From: Collinsella sp.
GTDB lineage: Bacteria > Actinomycetota > Coriobacteriia > Coriobacteriales > Coriobacteriaceae
Direction: 5' to 3'
DNA: 64,000 bases
Assembly: GCA_019414055.1 (NCBI GenBank)
Contig: DXMV01000014.1
Span: 124,001 to 188,000 of the forward strand
Part shown: piece by piece, positions 63,223 to 64,000 of the stretch
Layout of the letters: each line of letters starts with the position of its first letter
Position numbering within the stretch: the stretch's first letter is position 1
Translations under genes and position numbers: made by a program
Notes under the pieces: model-generated
The model's database searches: none
Told to the model about the DNA's origin: nothing
What the model saw: the letters and a program-made list of their open reading frames with translations, nothing else

Positions 63223-63636
63223 ACCTGCCACTTCTTAGCCTTAACCGTTAATCTGCTTTCTTACGTGCTTGTTAGATAGTAGCATTTTGCTGTTCCCGCG
63301 TAACAGTTAATTGAAAATCGCAACATCGGCATCTGGGCATTTGCCATTAATTTGTAACAGTTCTTTAGGTCTTATTTACGCAGCTAGTTGGCTCGCGGCT
63401 CATTGACGGTGTTTTACCAACCAGATTGGTATCTTTTTGTTTAGCCTGGTATGGTTTGTGCAATTATTAACCCCCCCCCTAGCCCCTGAGTTAACGTGGC
63501 AGACCTTCCGTTTACTTTCCAGCTTTCCACTTAACTTTCCAGCTTTCCACCTTAGGTGTTAAGTTAAGTGGAAAGTTGAAAAGATGGTGGGAAGTTGAAG
63601 GGGCGGCAACTGGATGGTTGCCGCCCCTCTGCGTGG
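63223..63636. other. AT-rich intergenic region with tandem and inverted repeats
   Basis: No gene is supported in these 414 nt. Contents: a C9 run (63471-63479); a 20-nt direct tandem repeat (63511-63530 and 63531-63550, 19 of 20 identical, ACTTTCCAGCTTTCCAC core); and a 14-nt inverted match (63524-63537 with 63561-63574). Confidence 0.7.
63600..63627 (-). terminator. Terminator hairpin of the partial gene at the window end
   Basis: GGGGCGGCAAC (63600-63610) pairs with GTTGCCGCCCC (63617-63627) over TGGATG; minus-strand TTCAACTTCC follows. Confidence 0.75.
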
Positions 63637-64000
63637 CTAGTTGGTCCCGTGGGGAATGCCCTGGGTGTTGATGCGCGCTAGCGTGTACGTCACGTAGTCG
63701 GAGTTCGTATAGCCATCGAGGTTGCTGACGTTAACCGGCGTGTCGTTTACACCGCCACCGGACATATGGGCCGTTAGCACCAGGCGATAGTTGGCATAGG
63801 TCTGCCCAGCCTTCTCAACATCGGTGTTCACCTTAACGCGGAAGGCATGCTTAAAGGCAAGGCTGTTGCCGTCGCGCGTGGCGAACGCGCCATCAGTCTT
63901 GTTATCGGTAAATTTGTAGCTGCGGCGATCGGCGCTTAAAGTGCCCTCGGCCAGCTTGTCGTCACCGAGTACCGCAATGTACTCCGTAATGTACTTCGAG
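63637..64000 (-). CDS. C-terminal part of a larger protein, possibly cell-surface
   Basis: The frame is open from the right edge to a stop at 63637, giving about 120 residues; an internal GTG at 63831 is not a credible start. The sequence is beta-rich and polar (SYKFTDNKTDGAFATRDG, YANYRLVLTAHMSGGG) and ends YTLARINTQGIPHGTN. It has the look of the last repeat or stalk domain of a secreted or adhesin-like protein, but no sorting signal follows. Family not recognised. Confidence 0.6.
   Translation of the reverse strand, partial: SKYITEYIAVLGDDKLAEGTLSADRRSYKFTDNKTDGAFATRDGNSLAFKHAFRVKVNTDVEKAGQTYANYRLVLTAHMSGGGVNDTPVNVSNLDGYTNSDYVTYTLARINTQGIPHGTN

Noticed and set aside
63637..63831. Independent 64-codon gene starting at the GTG at 63831
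   Set aside because: The frame stays open to the window edge and the GTG has no ribosome site, so it is the tail of a larger gene.

Overview
The window reads as chromosome of a high-GC, anaerobic, gut-type Actinomycetota. The best fit is Coriobacteriia, probably Collinsella (inference from GC-rich codon use, the gene families and an NRMT-type metal transporter like the one characterised in Eggerthella lenta). No rRNA, tRNA, CRISPR array or prophage was seen. It is a housekeeping and carbohydrate-metabolism region whose intergenic spaces carry many short palindromic repeats.

Layout. 1-2.1 kb: the end of an RpiR-type regulator, an HTH regulator fused to a superoxide-reductase-like iron domain, and pyrE. 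2.1-5.3 kb: a MgtA-type Mg2+ P-type ATPase behind a long leader with a well-initiated 23-codon ORF. 5.5-12.1 kb: an apiosidase-like glycosidase (DUF4038), a PTS EIIBC permease, a divergent esterase and a DUF1593 nucleoside-hydrolase-like protein. 12.3-16.6 kb: an operon of zinc-ribbon, SPFH and lipoprotein genes resembling Bacillus ydjG/ydjI but without pspA. 16.7-20.6 kb: a two-component operon with two membrane sensors. 21-24 kb: 6-phospho-beta-glucosidase, DUF4867 and luxS. 24-30.2 kb: FGGY kinase, split transketolase, an L-fucose/L-arabinose isomerase-family enzyme and a LacI regulator. 30.4-32.4 kb: nucleoside hydrolase and ribokinase. 32.6-34.8 kb: OatA-like acyltransferase. 35-45.7 kb: NRMT-type transporter with an MgtE_N/CBS partner, a NodB-like protein with altered metal ligands, PRC-barrel/YtxH genes, a CNNM/CorC protein, a hemolysin-III protein and an alpha/beta hydrolase. 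46-54.4 kb: a DUF362 ferredoxin, a MacB/FtsX-type ABC system and an ABC-2 exporter, the last divergent from a two-component pair (54.6-56.4 kb). 57-62.7 kb: an energy-converting [NiFe] hydrogenase in Ech order A to F with EchA and EchB fused. The window ends with a lone transposase-like HTH gene and the C-terminus of a large protein.

How the genes work together. The most coherent story is a dispersed sugar regulon. A TAAAC...GTTTA palindrome recurs before the PTS gene, the esterase, the isomerase operon and the LacI gene. The enzymes (DUF4038 glycosidase, esterase, GH1 phospho-beta-glucosidase, isomerase, FGGY kinase, split transketolase) match the published transketolase-type D-apiose pathway plus upstream cleavage of apiosyl glycosides. 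A second theme is Mg2+: MgtA, an NRMT-type transporter, an MgtE_N/CBS protein and a CNNM protein. The Ech hydrogenase suggests ferredoxin-linked H2 production coupled to ion pumping.

Intergenic DNA holds several repeat families. Palindromes with GTCCCC in the loop have arms that change by compensatory substitution. Longer elements with terminal inverted repeats lie at 35.1, 45.8, 56.5 and 56.7 kb.
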